Assembly: GCA_009937095.1 (NCBI GenBank)
Contig: JAACDB010000043.1
Coordinates: forward strand, 1 to 46,543
Length of the DNA stretch: 46,543 bases
Source: Verrucomicrobiota bacterium
Lineage (GTDB): Bacteria; Verrucomicrobiota; Verrucomicrobiia; Opitutales; Coraliomargaritaceae
Direction of reading: 5' to 3'
Shown here: piece by piece, positions 1 to 8,146 of the stretch
How positions within the stretch are numbered: the stretch's first letter is position 1
How the letters are laid out: the number at the start of each line of letters is the position of its first letter
Notes under the pieces: generated by a model
The model's database searches: none
What the model saw: only the letters and a program-made list of their open reading frames with translations
What the model was told of the DNA's origin: nothing
Made by a program: the position numbers and the translations under genes

Positions 1-60
<60 letters not shown>

Positions 61-187
61 CGGATATCTCTAGGCAGTTAATAATTCTCATTTCATGAAA
101 AGTTAAAACAAACAAAAATAACCTATAAAAGAAAAGTTAATAATACAAATATAAAAAATAAAGTTCTAAACGAAAGGCCTGTTTACT

Positions 188-211
188 GGCACTTCAGTTT
201 AGCGAAATGCC
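188..211 (-). terminator. Weak hairpin just after tatA
   Basis: On the minus strand, directly after the tatA stop, GGCATTTC and GAAGTGCC can pair (one G-T) around an 8-base loop. No U-run follows, so it is not a canonical intrinsic terminator. It could be an mRNA-end stabilising hairpin. The rest of 61-187 is AT-rich and I see no gene or clear motif in it. Confidence 0.25.
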
Positions 212-214
212 TGC

Positions 215-538
215 TTAGGCTTTATTTTCGGTCTCGGCGGGGGCTTCGTCAGTGGCGGCGGGTTCTGCTGCCTCAATTTCCGGTTCGGTCTCTGTGCTTT
301 CCGCGGTTACCTGACCTGCGGCGGGCTTAGCCTCTACTGCAGGTTCCTCGTCCATCGCGGTACGGATATCATCCTCAATTTCAGAAGTGGCTTTTTTGAA
401 TTCCCGGATGGATTTTCCGAATGAGCGGAAAAGCTCAGGTAGCCGTTTAGCTCCGAAAAGGAGGAGCACCACCAGAAAGATGAGAATAATTTCAGGGGCG
501 CGAAGATTCTGCAGAAAAGCAAGATGTGAGAGCGTCAT
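215..538 (-). CDS. tatA: Sec-independent translocase subunit TatA/TatE
   Basis: This 107-residue protein is the pore-forming TatA-type component that moves folded proteins with twin-arginine signals across the inner membrane. It has the family layout: a short periplasmic N-terminus, one membrane helix at about residues 15-29 ending in the FG hinge (28-29), then a basic amphipathic helix (33-56). The remaining half is a low-complexity tail rich in Glu, Ala, Thr and Pro, which is variable in the family. It is the last gene of the minus-strand dnaG-rpoD block, 18 bases after the small lipoprotein gene, and no tatB or tatC is nearby. TatB is a possible alternative, but length and hinge fit TatA better. 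No Shine-Dalgarno motif precedes the ATG. Confidence 0.9.
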   Translation of the reverse strand: MTLSHLAFLQNLRAPEIILIFLVVLLLFGAKRLPELFRSFGKSIREFKKATSEIEDDIRTAMDEEPAVEAKPAAGQVTAESTETEPEIEAAEPAATDEAPAETENKA

Positions 539-556
539 GACAGTTTGGGTTTGGGA

Positions 557-952
557 TTAGTTCTCTACTTGAGCGTCAGGGTAAATCTTTTTATAGGCTT
601 CGTTCTGTTCTTGAGTGGCTGCTTCAACACGATTATTGATTTTTGGATTCCCCTCGAGGATGTCAGCGGTGCGCAATCGACCGGGGTAGAGCGGGAGGCT
701 CTTAAGGAGGGATGTTTGCTCCCCGTTTGGATCTCTTACGATGAGAAAGCCTTCGCCGAGTTCGTGTCCATAGCGAATGGTGGCTACGCGCTCAATCATG
801 TCAGCATGCACAACGGTGGGGCCTTTGTAAGCAGGGCCTGCGGGAGTAGCGAGTTGAACTTCGGCGCCTTCAGGGATTTTACCGTATTGGTTACAGGCAG
901 TCTGTGTCAGAAGGCCATAGACGGCTAAAAATATTAGAATGAATTTTTGCAT
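557..952 (-). CDS. Small putative lipoprotein, function unknown
   Basis: This is a 131-residue protein of no family I recognise. The first 19 residues form a hydrophobic export signal followed by Cys20 in the context LTQTAC. This resembles a lipobox, although Gln at -3 is atypical, so lipidation is probable rather than certain. The mature part is soluble and without obvious repeats. It lies between rpoD (24-base gap) and tatA (18-base gap) in the same direction, so it is probably cotranscribed with them. Nothing in the sequence indicates a catalytic role. Confidence 0.65.
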   Translation of the reverse strand: MQKFILIFLAVYGLLTQTACNQYGKIPEGAEVQLATPAGPAYKGPTVVHADMIERVATIRYGHELGEGFLIVRDPNGEQTSLLKSLPLYPGRLRTADILEGNPKINNRVEAATQEQNEAYKKIYPDAQVEN

Positions 953-976
953 CTTTTGAATGTTTTGCTTGGGAGT

Positions 977-2998
977 TTAATCTTTGCCGATATCTCTTTT
1001 GATACTGTCCATACCCGGTTTGTCGAGATTGATGTCACCCTCGAAGAAACCGTGTAGTTGGCGAATGCGGGTGGGGTGTCGCATTTTACGGAGCGCCTTT
1101 GCCTCAATTTGGCGGATGCGCTCACGTGTAACTTTAAATTGTTTCCCGACTTCTTCAAGGGTGCGGGAGTAACCGTCAACCAATCCAAAACGGAGGGAGA
1201 GAACGCGGCGTTCCCGGGGGGTGAGGCTGTCGAGCACGTCGGTGATTTTCTCACGCAGAAGACTGTAAGCGGTCATATCGTAGGGATTTTCCGCGCCTTT
1301 GTCTTCAATGAAATCACCGAAGTTGGTGTCGTCTGAGTCTCCGACGGGGCTCTGGAGGGAGATGGGTTGCTGTGCCATCTTCATGATGGATTGAACGCGT
1401 TCCAGTGGAAGGTTCATTTCTTCAGCAACTTCCTCTGCGGTGGGTTCGTGGCCTAGCTCTTGTAGGAGTTGTTTCTGGACCTGCATGACCTTGTTTAAGG
1501 TCTCGATCATATGGACGGGAATGCGGATAGTTCGCGCCTGATCGGCAATGGAGCGGGTAATAGCCTGACGAATCCACCAAGTGGCATAGGTAGAGAATTT
1601 ATACCCGCGGCGGTATTCAAATTTTTCAACCGCCTTCATAAGACCCATGTTGCCTTCCTGGATGAGGTCGAGGAAAGAGAGGCCACGGTTGGTATATTTC
1701 TTGGCAATCGAAATAACGAGTCGCAGATTGGCTTCAACCATCTCGGTTTTAGCTTTGTGAGCCTCGCGCATTCCAAGGCGAACTTCGCGGATAAGCTCGA
1801 GGAGCTCGCGGGAATCAATTTTAAATTCGGTCTTGATCGCCTGCAGACGTTTTTCAATGGCGGGGACATTGACTTTCTTCCGTCGTCGTGTGGTGACTTT
1901 TCCTACGGCCTCAAGGTCATCGTAAAGGTCTTTGAGTTCACGGTAAGTGGGGGTGAGTTCATTTAGGAATTCTTCAAAAATCTTCAGCTTCAGGCAATAC
2001 TTGCGCAACACCAGGCGAAGCTCCTTCTCGTATTTTTTCATGCGGGTAGCAGCGCGTTTACGGTTGCTCTCCTTTTTGGCATTGGCGGCTTCGATTTGGC
2101 TGTCCCATGCCGCATAGATGCGTTCGCCGATTTTGTGAGCCTGATCGAGGAGCTTAGGGAGGCTGTTGAAATAGGCTTCCCGGCTTTCAATTTTTTTATC
2201 AAGCACAACGCGATCAAATCGTTCTTCGCGATTGAGGAGTTTGCGAACAATATCGTTCTGGTACTCTAGAGTCAGGGCAGTGGAAAAAAGGGCGTCTTGG
2301 GCGCGTTGCTCGGCATTTTCAATACGTTTGGAAATGGCGACTTCTTCCTCGCGGGTCAGAAGCGGAACTTGCCCCATCTGTTTAAGATACATGCGAACGG
2401 GGTCATCGAGGATGTCGTTTTGGGAACTACGGACTTCCTTTTCTTCGGTTTCCTCTTTGCGCGCTTTAAAACTCTCGACCTCGCTGTCATCAAGAATTTC
2501 AACCTCTAGGTTTTGGAGAATGGTAATAACATTCTCGATTTCGTCCGGGTTGTTGACGCCTTCGGGGAGAGATTTGTTGATGTCTTTGTAGGTAAGGAAA
2601 CCCTGCTCCTTTGAAAGACGTATGAGCGTACGAATCCGTTCGTTGAGTTTTTCTTGAGCCTTTGGTGAGAGTCGGCGCTTAGTGGCGACGCTGGCTAAAG
2701 CTTCATCGGTAATTTCCTCAATATCTTTTTTGGTAGCAGTCTTTCGAGTGGTTTTTTTAGTAGGGGCCTTCTTTTTAACAGGAGCTTTTTTAACTGCTTT
2801 TTTGGCGATTTTTTTAACGGGCACCTTCGTCTTGGCTGCTCTCTTTACTGTCTTTTTTGCAGGAGTCTTTTTTGCAGGTGCTTTTTTGGCGACCTTCTTT
2901 GCTGGTGCCTTCTTTTTAGCTACTTTTTTAACAGCTTTTTTAGTGGGTGCTTTCTTTTTGGCTACTTTTTTGACCGGTGCCTTTTTCTTGGCAGGCAT
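977..2998 (-). CDS. rpoD: Primary sigma factor RpoD (sigma-70) with histone-H1-like N-terminal tail
   Basis: This is the housekeeping sigma factor that directs RNA polymerase to -35/-10 promoters; 673 residues. After an unusual basic tail (residues 1-91) come region 1.1 (about 115-170), region 1.2 ([11 protein letters not shown] at 199-209), a charged non-conserved insert, region 2 with [16 protein letters not shown] and the -10-reading [10 protein letters not shown], region 3, and region 4 with the helix-turn-helix [20 protein letters not shown]. About 25 extra residues follow region 4. The tail consists of Lys, Ala, Pro, Val and Thr with a few Arg, with no acidic residue before Asp92. It lies 24 bases after dnaG, the classic dnaG-rpoD pairing. 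The ATG has no Shine-Dalgarno motif. Confidence 0.97.
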   Translation of the reverse strand: MPAKKKAPVKKVAKKKAPTKKAVKKVAKKKAPAKKVAKKAPAKKTPAKKTVKRAAKTKVPVKKIAKKAVKKAPVKKKAPTKKTTRKTATKKDIEEITDEALASVATKRRLSPKAQEKLNERIRTLIRLSKEQGFLTYKDINKSLPEGVNNPDEIENVITILQNLEVEILDDSEVESFKARKEETEEKEVRSSQNDILDDPVRMYLKQMGQVPLLTREEEVAISKRIENAEQRAQDALFSTALTLEYQNDIVRKLLNREERFDRVVLDKKIESREAYFNSLPKLLDQAHKIGERIYAAWDSQIEAANAKKESNRKRAATRMKKYEKELRLVLRKYCLKLKIFEEFLNELTPTYRELKDLYDDLEAVGKVTTRRRKKVNVPAIEKRLQAIKTEFKIDSRELLELIREVRLGMREAHKAKTEMVEANLRLVISIAKKYTNRGLSFLDLIQEGNMGLMKAVEKFEYRRGYKFSTYATWWIRQAITRSIADQARTIRIPVHMIETLNKVMQVQKQLLQELGHEPTAEEVAEEMNLPLERVQSIMKMAQQPISLQSPVGDSDDTNFGDFIEDKGAENPYDMTAYSLLREKITDVLDSLTPRERRVLSLRFGLVDGYSRTLEEVGKQFKVTRERIRQIEAKALRKMRHPTRIRQLHGFFEGDINLDKPGMDSIKRDIGKD
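2723..2998 (-). repeat. Low-complexity repeats encoding the Lys/Ala/Pro tail of RpoD
   Basis: The first about 91 codons of rpoD are degenerate tandem repeats of units such as KKAPAKK and KKVAKK. At DNA level this gives A/T-rich lysine runs alternating with GC-rich alanine and proline codons. Such tracts change copy number easily by slippage, so tail length may vary between strains. Confidence 0.7.
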
Positions 2999-3022
2999 AG
3001 CGTGGTCGATTTGAATGGGAAA

Positions 3023-4855
3023 TTACTGTATTTTAAAGTTAATGGGTTTGCTTAAAGTGTCGCGCAGGGTGCGGACTTCGCGCATGAGTTCGAGGCGGTT
3101 CTTTTCGGAAAGGTCACTATTAGCTACTTTTTGTTCCAAATCCTGCTTCAACTTTTGCAAGTGATTACGGCAAAGTGTTTTGAGGCAATCGGAAATTTGG
3201 TTTGCGGGTGACTCGACTTCGAGCTCGCGGAGGCTGATTTCAGCGAGGATTTGCTGGTCTTCATTGGTTTCGAGGAGGCTATCAATAGAGGCGTCGTTTT
3301 CGAGGAGGCCCTCATTGATTTCAGCGAGGATGCGTGCGAGGATGCGCCCAGCGGTAGAGGTGGTTTCAAGCCACTCATAATCAATTGCTTCTGCGACAGC
3401 TCGGGCATGTTCTGGATGGTGATAAACAAGCCAAAGTAGCTCCCAAGTCGCTTGTGTCAATAGTCCTTCAGTTGATTTAGATGGGGCGGGATTCGGGGTA
3501 TTTGAGGGATTGGGATCTTGGCGGGGTACGAACTGTTGGAAATCCCGTAAGGCGGTGGCGGGATCGACTTGAAGCAAGCGGGCCGCTTGGGTAAGGTAAT
3601 CTTCACGGGCTACAAGTGAGGGAATATGTTGGAGAAGTTCAAATACCTGGCGTAGGGCGGCGGGTTTTTCGTGGGGATTGGGTGATCGATTGTCGGGGAG
3701 GCTTTCTCTGACGCAAAGCTCGATGCCGTTAAGGGATTGCTCGCGGAGGGGTATGAGGGCTTCAGCGCCGTGCTCGCGGAGGAGATCGTCGGGGTCGGCT
3801 TTTTCAGGGAGGAGTAGAAAGCGGAAATCGAGGTCGGCCTTGAGCGCGAGTGGAACGTAGCGCAGGGCGGCTTTACGCCCGGCACGGTCGCCGTCGAGCA
3901 GGCATTCCACAGATTTTGGATCGTAGCGGCGCAGGAGGTGGAGTTGATCTTCGGTAAGAGCGGTTCCCTGGGGGGCGATAGCGGTGTTGAGTCCGACGGA
4001 CCAACAACGGATAGCATCGAGCTGTCCTTCTACGAGCAGAAAGCTGCCACCTTCTTTGAGGTGGGTGCGGGCGTGGTCCATACCAAAGAGGATACGGCCT
4101 TTGTTGAAAATAGGTGTTTCCGGTGAGTTGACGTATTTGGCTTCGCGGGCGGGGTCATCGTCGGGTGTTTGGGGTAGTTGGCGGGCGGTGAAGGCGACAA
4201 CTCTGCCTTGAACATCCCTAATAGGGATCATAAGGCGGCCACGGAAACGGGATTTAAAACGCTGGTGGTCACTTTCGTTATCGTAGGCGTAGAAGAGACC
4301 GGATTGGTGCATGGCCTCAGTGGTAATTTCGCGTTTTTGGCATAGGAGGGCGAGGGCATTTAGGGCAGCGGGGGCGTAGCCGATTTTACGTTCTTCGGCT
4401 ATGGCGGTTTCGAAACCGCGTTGCTCGGTCCAATATTGGCGAACAGGTTTGGCCTCTTCACTTTTCATGAACTGGTGGTGAAACCAATTGGCGGCGAGTT
4501 CGTTGACGGCGAAGATTTGTTTACGGAGGGAAAGGTCACTTTTAGAAGGGCCTCCGGCCTCGTATTCGAGGTTGATGTTGAATTTGCGGGCGATGAATTC
4601 GACGGACTCGATAAATTCGAGGTTCTCCATCTTCATGATGAAGCTGAAGAGGTCGCCGCCTTCATCGGTACTGAAGCATTTAAAGAAGCCGCGGTCGGGG
4701 TGGACGTAAAAGGAGGGGGTTTTTTCCTGAGTAAAGGGGCTGAGTCCTTTCCAGGAGCGTCCAGCGCGCTTGAGTTGCACATAGGGAGAGACCACATCAA
4801 CCAAGTTGACTTGGTGTTTGAGGGCGTCGATGGAGCGTTGGGCGACTCGCGGCAC
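3023..4855 (-). CDS. dnaG: DNA primase DnaG with a degenerate zinc ribbon
   Basis: This 610-residue enzyme synthesises RNA primers at the replication fork. The N-terminal CHC2-type ribbon is recognisable by its conserved frame (EKTPSF at 44-49, then GFFKCF), but the metal ligands are mostly gone. Ser39, Thr42 and Thr63 occupy ligand positions and only Cys60 remains. The catalytic core is intact: RFRGRLMIPI (203-212), YVNSPETPIFNKG (241-253), and a TOPRIM domain with Glu276 and the acidic pair Asp321/Asp323 in DGDRAG. The C-terminal region should bind the DnaB helicase. The start is GTG at 4855, with no Shine-Dalgarno motif. It sits between a TPR lipoprotein gene (30-base gap) and rpoD. Confidence 0.95.
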   Translation of the reverse strand: MPRVAQRSIDALKHQVNLVDVVSPYVQLKRAGRSWKGLSPFTQEKTPSFYVHPDRGFFKCFSTDEGGDLFSFIMKMENLEFIESVEFIARKFNINLEYEAGGPSKSDLSLRKQIFAVNELAANWFHHQFMKSEEAKPVRQYWTEQRGFETAIAEERKIGYAPAALNALALLCQKREITTEAMHQSGLFYAYDNESDHQRFKSRFRGRLMIPIRDVQGRVVAFTARQLPQTPDDDPAREAKYVNSPETPIFNKGRILFGMDHARTHLKEGGSFLLVEGQLDAIRCWSVGLNTAIAPQGTALTEDQLHLLRRYDPKSVECLLDGDRAGRKAALRYVPLALKADLDFRFLLLPEKADPDDLLREHGAEALIPLREQSLNGIELCVRESLPDNRSPNPHEKPAALRQVFELLQHIPSLVAREDYLTQAARLLQVDPATALRDFQQFVPRQDPNPSNTPNPAPSKSTEGLLTQATWELLWLVYHHPEHARAVAEAIDYEWLETTSTAGRILARILAEINEGLLENDASIDSLLETNEDQQILAEISLRELEVESPANQISDCLKTLCRNHLQKLKQDLEQKVANSDLSEKNRLELMREVRTLRDTLSKPINFKIQ

Positions 4856-4885
4856 GTGCTTGAGAATGAAAGCGGGTTTAGGGCA

Positions 4886-6484
4886 CTAGGGCGCTGACTG
4901 GGAGAGGGTAACGAGCGCAGCTTCGGCTTCGGGGCGCAGGGGGTGGCGGGGGAAGCGGTCGATGAATTGTTGGTACAGGGCCGAGGCAGCTGGGCGGTCG
5001 TTGCTTATTCTTTGAAGGGCACGGGCAAGAGAGAGGGTGATCTCCGGATTGCGCGGGAAGCGGTCAAAGGCAATTTCGAGTTCCGCGAGGAATTGACGAG
5101 GACTTTTGCTGCGTTGGGCAATCCTAAGGTAATCGAGGGTGAACTCAACTTCGGTGGGGGCGAGTCGAACTGCTTCAAGGGCAGTGGTTTCGGCATTACG
5201 TGTTTCGCCGCTGAGGGTGTAGGCCTTGGAGAGTTGGCTCCAGGTTTGGGGGTTGGTGTTATCCTGACCGAGGGCTTGCCAATAGAGGCGAACCGCGCCC
5301 TTAAAATCGCGCTGAAGGGTGGCGTTTTCGGCGTCGGCGAGGAGTTCCTCAAGGCTGGGAGGGCTGGATTCGCGCGCGGTGATATTTTCAAGAACTGGGT
5401 CGGCGGCAGCTTCTGTAGTTGATTCCGTTACAGGGTCAGTTTCGAGAGCAGGACTTGCAGAGTCATTGTTAAGGTTGGGATCGGCGGGCTGAATGGTGAT
5501 GCTGGGATTGTATTGTACCTCGCTTACTATGGTTTCTGTTGCCTCGATGGCGGGTTTGTCGGCGAGTGCCTCCATGGCGTCAAATTCTGCGGCGGCGATG
5601 CTCTTGCCGGAAGTGGGTGCGTTGGATGCAGTGGATGGAGTCTGGGTGCTTGCGCTCTGGGTGCCTTCTTGGGTTTTTTGATTTAAGGTATCGGACAGTT
5701 CCTTTTGGGCCTGACGCCAGGTAGTGAGTTCAGAGCGGGCAGTGGCCCAGTCGCTGGCATCAACGGCACCGGGGAAGCGTTGGTCGAGTTGTTCGATAAG
5801 GGCTTCAGCGGCAGGCCATTCAGCGGCCGCAAGTTTTATTTCCAGAAGTCCGATGAGCGCGGTAAGTCCTTCGGGGCCGGAGTCTTGGGCGGCAAGCTTA
5901 AACCAGCGCTCCGCAAGGGCTTGGTTATCCAGTTCGAGAAAGAGGGTGCCAATAGCAGAGGCGGTTTGTGCGGTGATGGCGGCGGGATCTTTGGGGATGC
6001 CTTTGAGGTAGGCGTCCAGAGCAGGTTGGGTTTCTTTGGCAAGGGCGAGTTGGGCGCCGAGTTCAAGCCAGATTTCGGAGGTCATAACTTCAGGTGCCTG
6101 AGTGGCGAGGATGCGAAGGGTAGGCAGGGTATCTTCGCCTGCGGCCTTGAGTGCGAGGTAGGCTTGGAAGCGTCGGTCGTAGTTTTGAGGGTCGGCAAGG
6201 GAGGCCTGTTCAAGATAGAAAGCCGCCAGGGTGAGGTCGTTGGCACCTTGATGAATTTCGCCGATTTGTTGGAGTAGGTCGGGATCTTCGGGGTTGGATT
6301 CAAGGAGGGTTTGCAGGATGGCAACCGCTTCCTCGTTTTGTCCACTGGCTTGGAGGGTGATTGCCGTTTCAAGCTGCTTGCGGCGGGCGGTTTCGGAATC
6401 AGTGCAGGCGCTGAAGGCGATGAGGGCGCTTAAAAGTAGGGCTAGGAGCGGGTTCTGGATGCGATGGGATTTTATGTTTTTCAT
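4886..6484 (-). CDS. TPR-repeat lipoprotein
   Basis: From ATG 6484 this is a 532-residue envelope protein. A signal segment ends at Cys27 in the context LIAFSAC, a plausible though not textbook lipobox. Two blocks of tetratricopeptide repeats (about 30-230 and 375-530) flank a Ser/Thr/Ala-rich, probably disordered linker. TPR domains scaffold protein-protein contacts; no enzymatic motif is visible. I chose ATG 6484 because GAGG lies about 9 bases upstream; the GTG at 6493 overlaps that motif. It is the first gene of the dnaG-rpoD-tatA block and diverges from the DUF362-like gene. Confidence 0.75.
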   Translation of the reverse strand: MKNIKSHRIQNPLLALLLSALIAFSACTDSETARRKQLETAITLQASGQNEEAVAILQTLLESNPEDPDLLQQIGEIHQGANDLTLAAFYLEQASLADPQNYDRRFQAYLALKAAGEDTLPTLRILATQAPEVMTSEIWLELGAQLALAKETQPALDAYLKGIPKDPAAITAQTASAIGTLFLELDNQALAERWFKLAAQDSGPEGLTALIGLLEIKLAAAEWPAAEALIEQLDQRFPGAVDASDWATARSELTTWRQAQKELSDTLNQKTQEGTQSASTQTPSTASNAPTSGKSIAAAEFDAMEALADKPAIEATETIVSEVQYNPSITIQPADPNLNNDSASPALETDPVTESTTEAAADPVLENITARESSPPSLEELLADAENATLQRDFKGAVRLYWQALGQDNTNPQTWSQLSKAYTLSGETRNAETTALEAVRLAPTEVEFTLDYLRIAQRSKSPRQFLAELEIAFDRFPRNPEITLSLARALQRISNDRPAASALYQQFIDRFPRHPLRPEAEAALVTLSQSAP

Positions 6485-6518
6485 GGTCTGCACCTCGAAT
6501 TTATTATATGCGATGGGT

Positions 6519-7589
6519 ATGAGGAAAGTATTTCTTAAAGAACACTTGTCTGGCGAGTGGAAGAGTCAAGGTGATAGGTGCCTTCGGAGGGGTCTTTGGC
6601 TGATGTTGTTCTGTTTGGCGGGAATTCTTTCTGGGACGTTCCGGGTCTCGGCAATGGGGCTTGTGTATGAATCGGCGACAACGGAGGGAACCGATTATGT
6701 TATGGCGGTGGAATCCTTATTGCGGGTCTACGAGGACCAGACGGCAAAGGCGTTGGAGCCGGGCTTGTTGGGTAAGGTGGCACTGAAAGTGAACACGCGA
6801 AGCGGAGCGGGGCTCTCAACACCCCGTTCATTATTGCGGGCTTTGATCGGAGCGCTGGAGGAGCGTGGCTTTGTGCGAAAAAATATTTTAATCGTTGATT
6901 CGGATAGCTACGGTTTGCGTCAGGCGGGGATTTTACCCTCTCTGGCAGAGCGGGAGCTTGTTTTTGAGGGCTGTCCGGTATTGGCTTTGAATGGGGGTAA
7001 TTTCTATGATCCGGATTGGTTTTATGACAGCCCATTACCTCCGGCAATGCGGGGTATAGATGGGAACATTCAGGGAGAGGTGATGGCTGAAGGTGTGCAG
7101 CGGAAGAGTTTTTTGCCCCGGCCCTTATTGTTTGAGGTAGATTTTTGGATTAATTTACCGGTGGGCTGCGATGATCCAGCCCTTGGCGTTGACGGTGCGC
7201 TTGCAAATATGACTTTATGGAATGTGAGTAACAGCCGCCGTTTTTTGGTCAATCAGGCAACGTCTTCGGCGGCGGTGGCGGAAATTGCTGCGATTCCTGA
7301 ATTGGTGGAAAAGGCTTTGCTTCACATTATGCCAATGGATTTGTATCAATTTATCGGAGGGCCTTTTTTCAATTCGCTTTATACTCACCGGGAGCCGGTA
7401 CTGCGTATGAGTTCGGATCCGGTGGCGCTGGATCGTTTGCTGTATGATGCCATTAATGAGCGTAGGCGTCTGGCGGGATGTCCGGAAATTTTACCAATAC
7501 CTCAGCAATTGCCCTTTGCGGCGAGTTTGGGATTAGGTGTTTTTGAACGAGAGGCAATTGAGCTTCGCAGGGTAGGCTTGGGAGAATAA
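6519..7589 (+). CDS. Putative exported DUF362-like protein
   Basis: This is a roughly 356-residue protein. After a long basic N-region and a hydrophobic segment (MLFCLAGILSG) come features resembling DUF362: ALKVNTRSG, a TPRSLLRALIGALEERG helix with ILIVDSD, and the GALANMTLWNVSNSRRF block, which recalls the GALKN motif of that family. The CxxC motifs of ferredoxin-type DUF362 members are absent. The function of this family is unknown and the assignment is by motif only. The start is uncertain: ATG 6513 and 6519 lack a Shine-Dalgarno, while ATG 6603 has GGAGG 12 bases upstream but would give a signal peptide without basic residues. It diverges from the TPR lipoprotein gene. Confidence 0.6.
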   Translation: MRKVFLKEHLSGEWKSQGDRCLRRGLWLMLFCLAGILSGTFRVSAMGLVYESATTEGTDYVMAVESLLRVYEDQTAKALEPGLLGKVALKVNTRSGAGLSTPRSLLRALIGALEERGFVRKNILIVDSDSYGLRQAGILPSLAERELVFEGCPVLALNGGNFYDPDWFYDSPLPPAMRGIDGNIQGEVMAEGVQRKSFLPRPLLFEVDFWINLPVGCDDPALGVDGALANMTLWNVSNSRRFLVNQATSSAAVAEIAAIPELVEKALLHIMPMDLYQFIGGPFFNSLYTHREPVLRMSSDPVALDRLLYDAINERRRLAGCPEILPIPQQLPFAASLGLGVFEREAIELRRVGLGE

Positions 7590-7648
7590 ATATGCTGCAT
7601 TTGGAGAAACGCCTTGAATAAAGGGCAAAAGCGATTCTTTACTAGAGT

Positions 7649-8023
7649 ATGCAATTAGCAGATTACTACCCAATTTTAGTGCAGCTGGTTCTTGTTATAG
7701 GGATCGCGGTTGTGATTTTGGTGGCCTCGCATATCTTTGGGCAACGTTCGGTTGGATCAAAAATTAAGAATTCTCCGTATGAATGCGGTATGCTGGCGGA
7801 GGGTTCCGGAAGTGCACGTTTTGCAGTGAAGTTCTACGTGACCGCGATGTTGTTTATTTTATTTGATATCGAAGTGGTTTTCTTGATTCCATGGGTGATG
7901 GTGTTTCGGGAATTCATGGCGGTACAGTTGCCGATTCTGTTGCCGGTTTTCTTCTTCCTTTTTGTATTGGTGCTGGGGCTGGTATATGAGTTGCGGAAGG
8001 GTGCGATTGAGTGGGAAAAGTAA
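7649..8023 (+). CDS. nuoA: NADH-quinone oxidoreductase subunit A
   Basis: This 124-residue membrane subunit of respiratory complex I is part of the proton-translocating arm. Three hydrophobic helices are visible, with the conserved loop SPYECGM after helix 1 and the acidic membrane motif FDIEVVFLIPW in helix 2, both diagnostic of NuoA/NdhC. The ending ELRKGAIEWE is also typical. It is 59 bases downstream of the DUF362-like gene and no other nuo gene is in the window, so the rest of complex I must lie elsewhere. The ATG has no Shine-Dalgarno motif. Confidence 0.93.
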   Translation: MQLADYYPILVQLVLVIGIAVVILVASHIFGQRSVGSKIKNSPYECGMLAEGSGSARFAVKFYVTAMLFILFDIEVVFLIPWVMVFREFMAVQLPILLPVFFFLFVLVLGLVYELRKGAIEWEK

Positions 8024-8093
8024 TTTGTATCCAATCTTCTGATTTTATATCTGTGCTTCGCCTGAGGAAGCCCGGAACCTTTCTTCTCCCCTG

Positions 8094-8119
8094 CGTTCAT
8101 ATTTACGAACGTTTAATTT
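8094..8119 (+). terminator. Possible weak terminator after nuoA
   Basis: CGTTC (8094-8098) and GAACG (8107-8111) form a 5-bp stem with an 8-base loop, followed by the T-rich TTTAATTTA. It is short, but it is the best candidate to separate nuoA from the diadenylate cyclase gene. Confidence 0.3.
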
Positions 8120-8146
8120 ATTGCCCTCAAAGACACGTTATTCCCC

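Noticed and set aside
545-928. Plus-strand open frame of 127 codons opposite the small lipoprotein gene
   Set aside because: It is the antisense shadow of a minus-strand gene that has an export signal and fits the operon spacing; it shows no recognisable domain.
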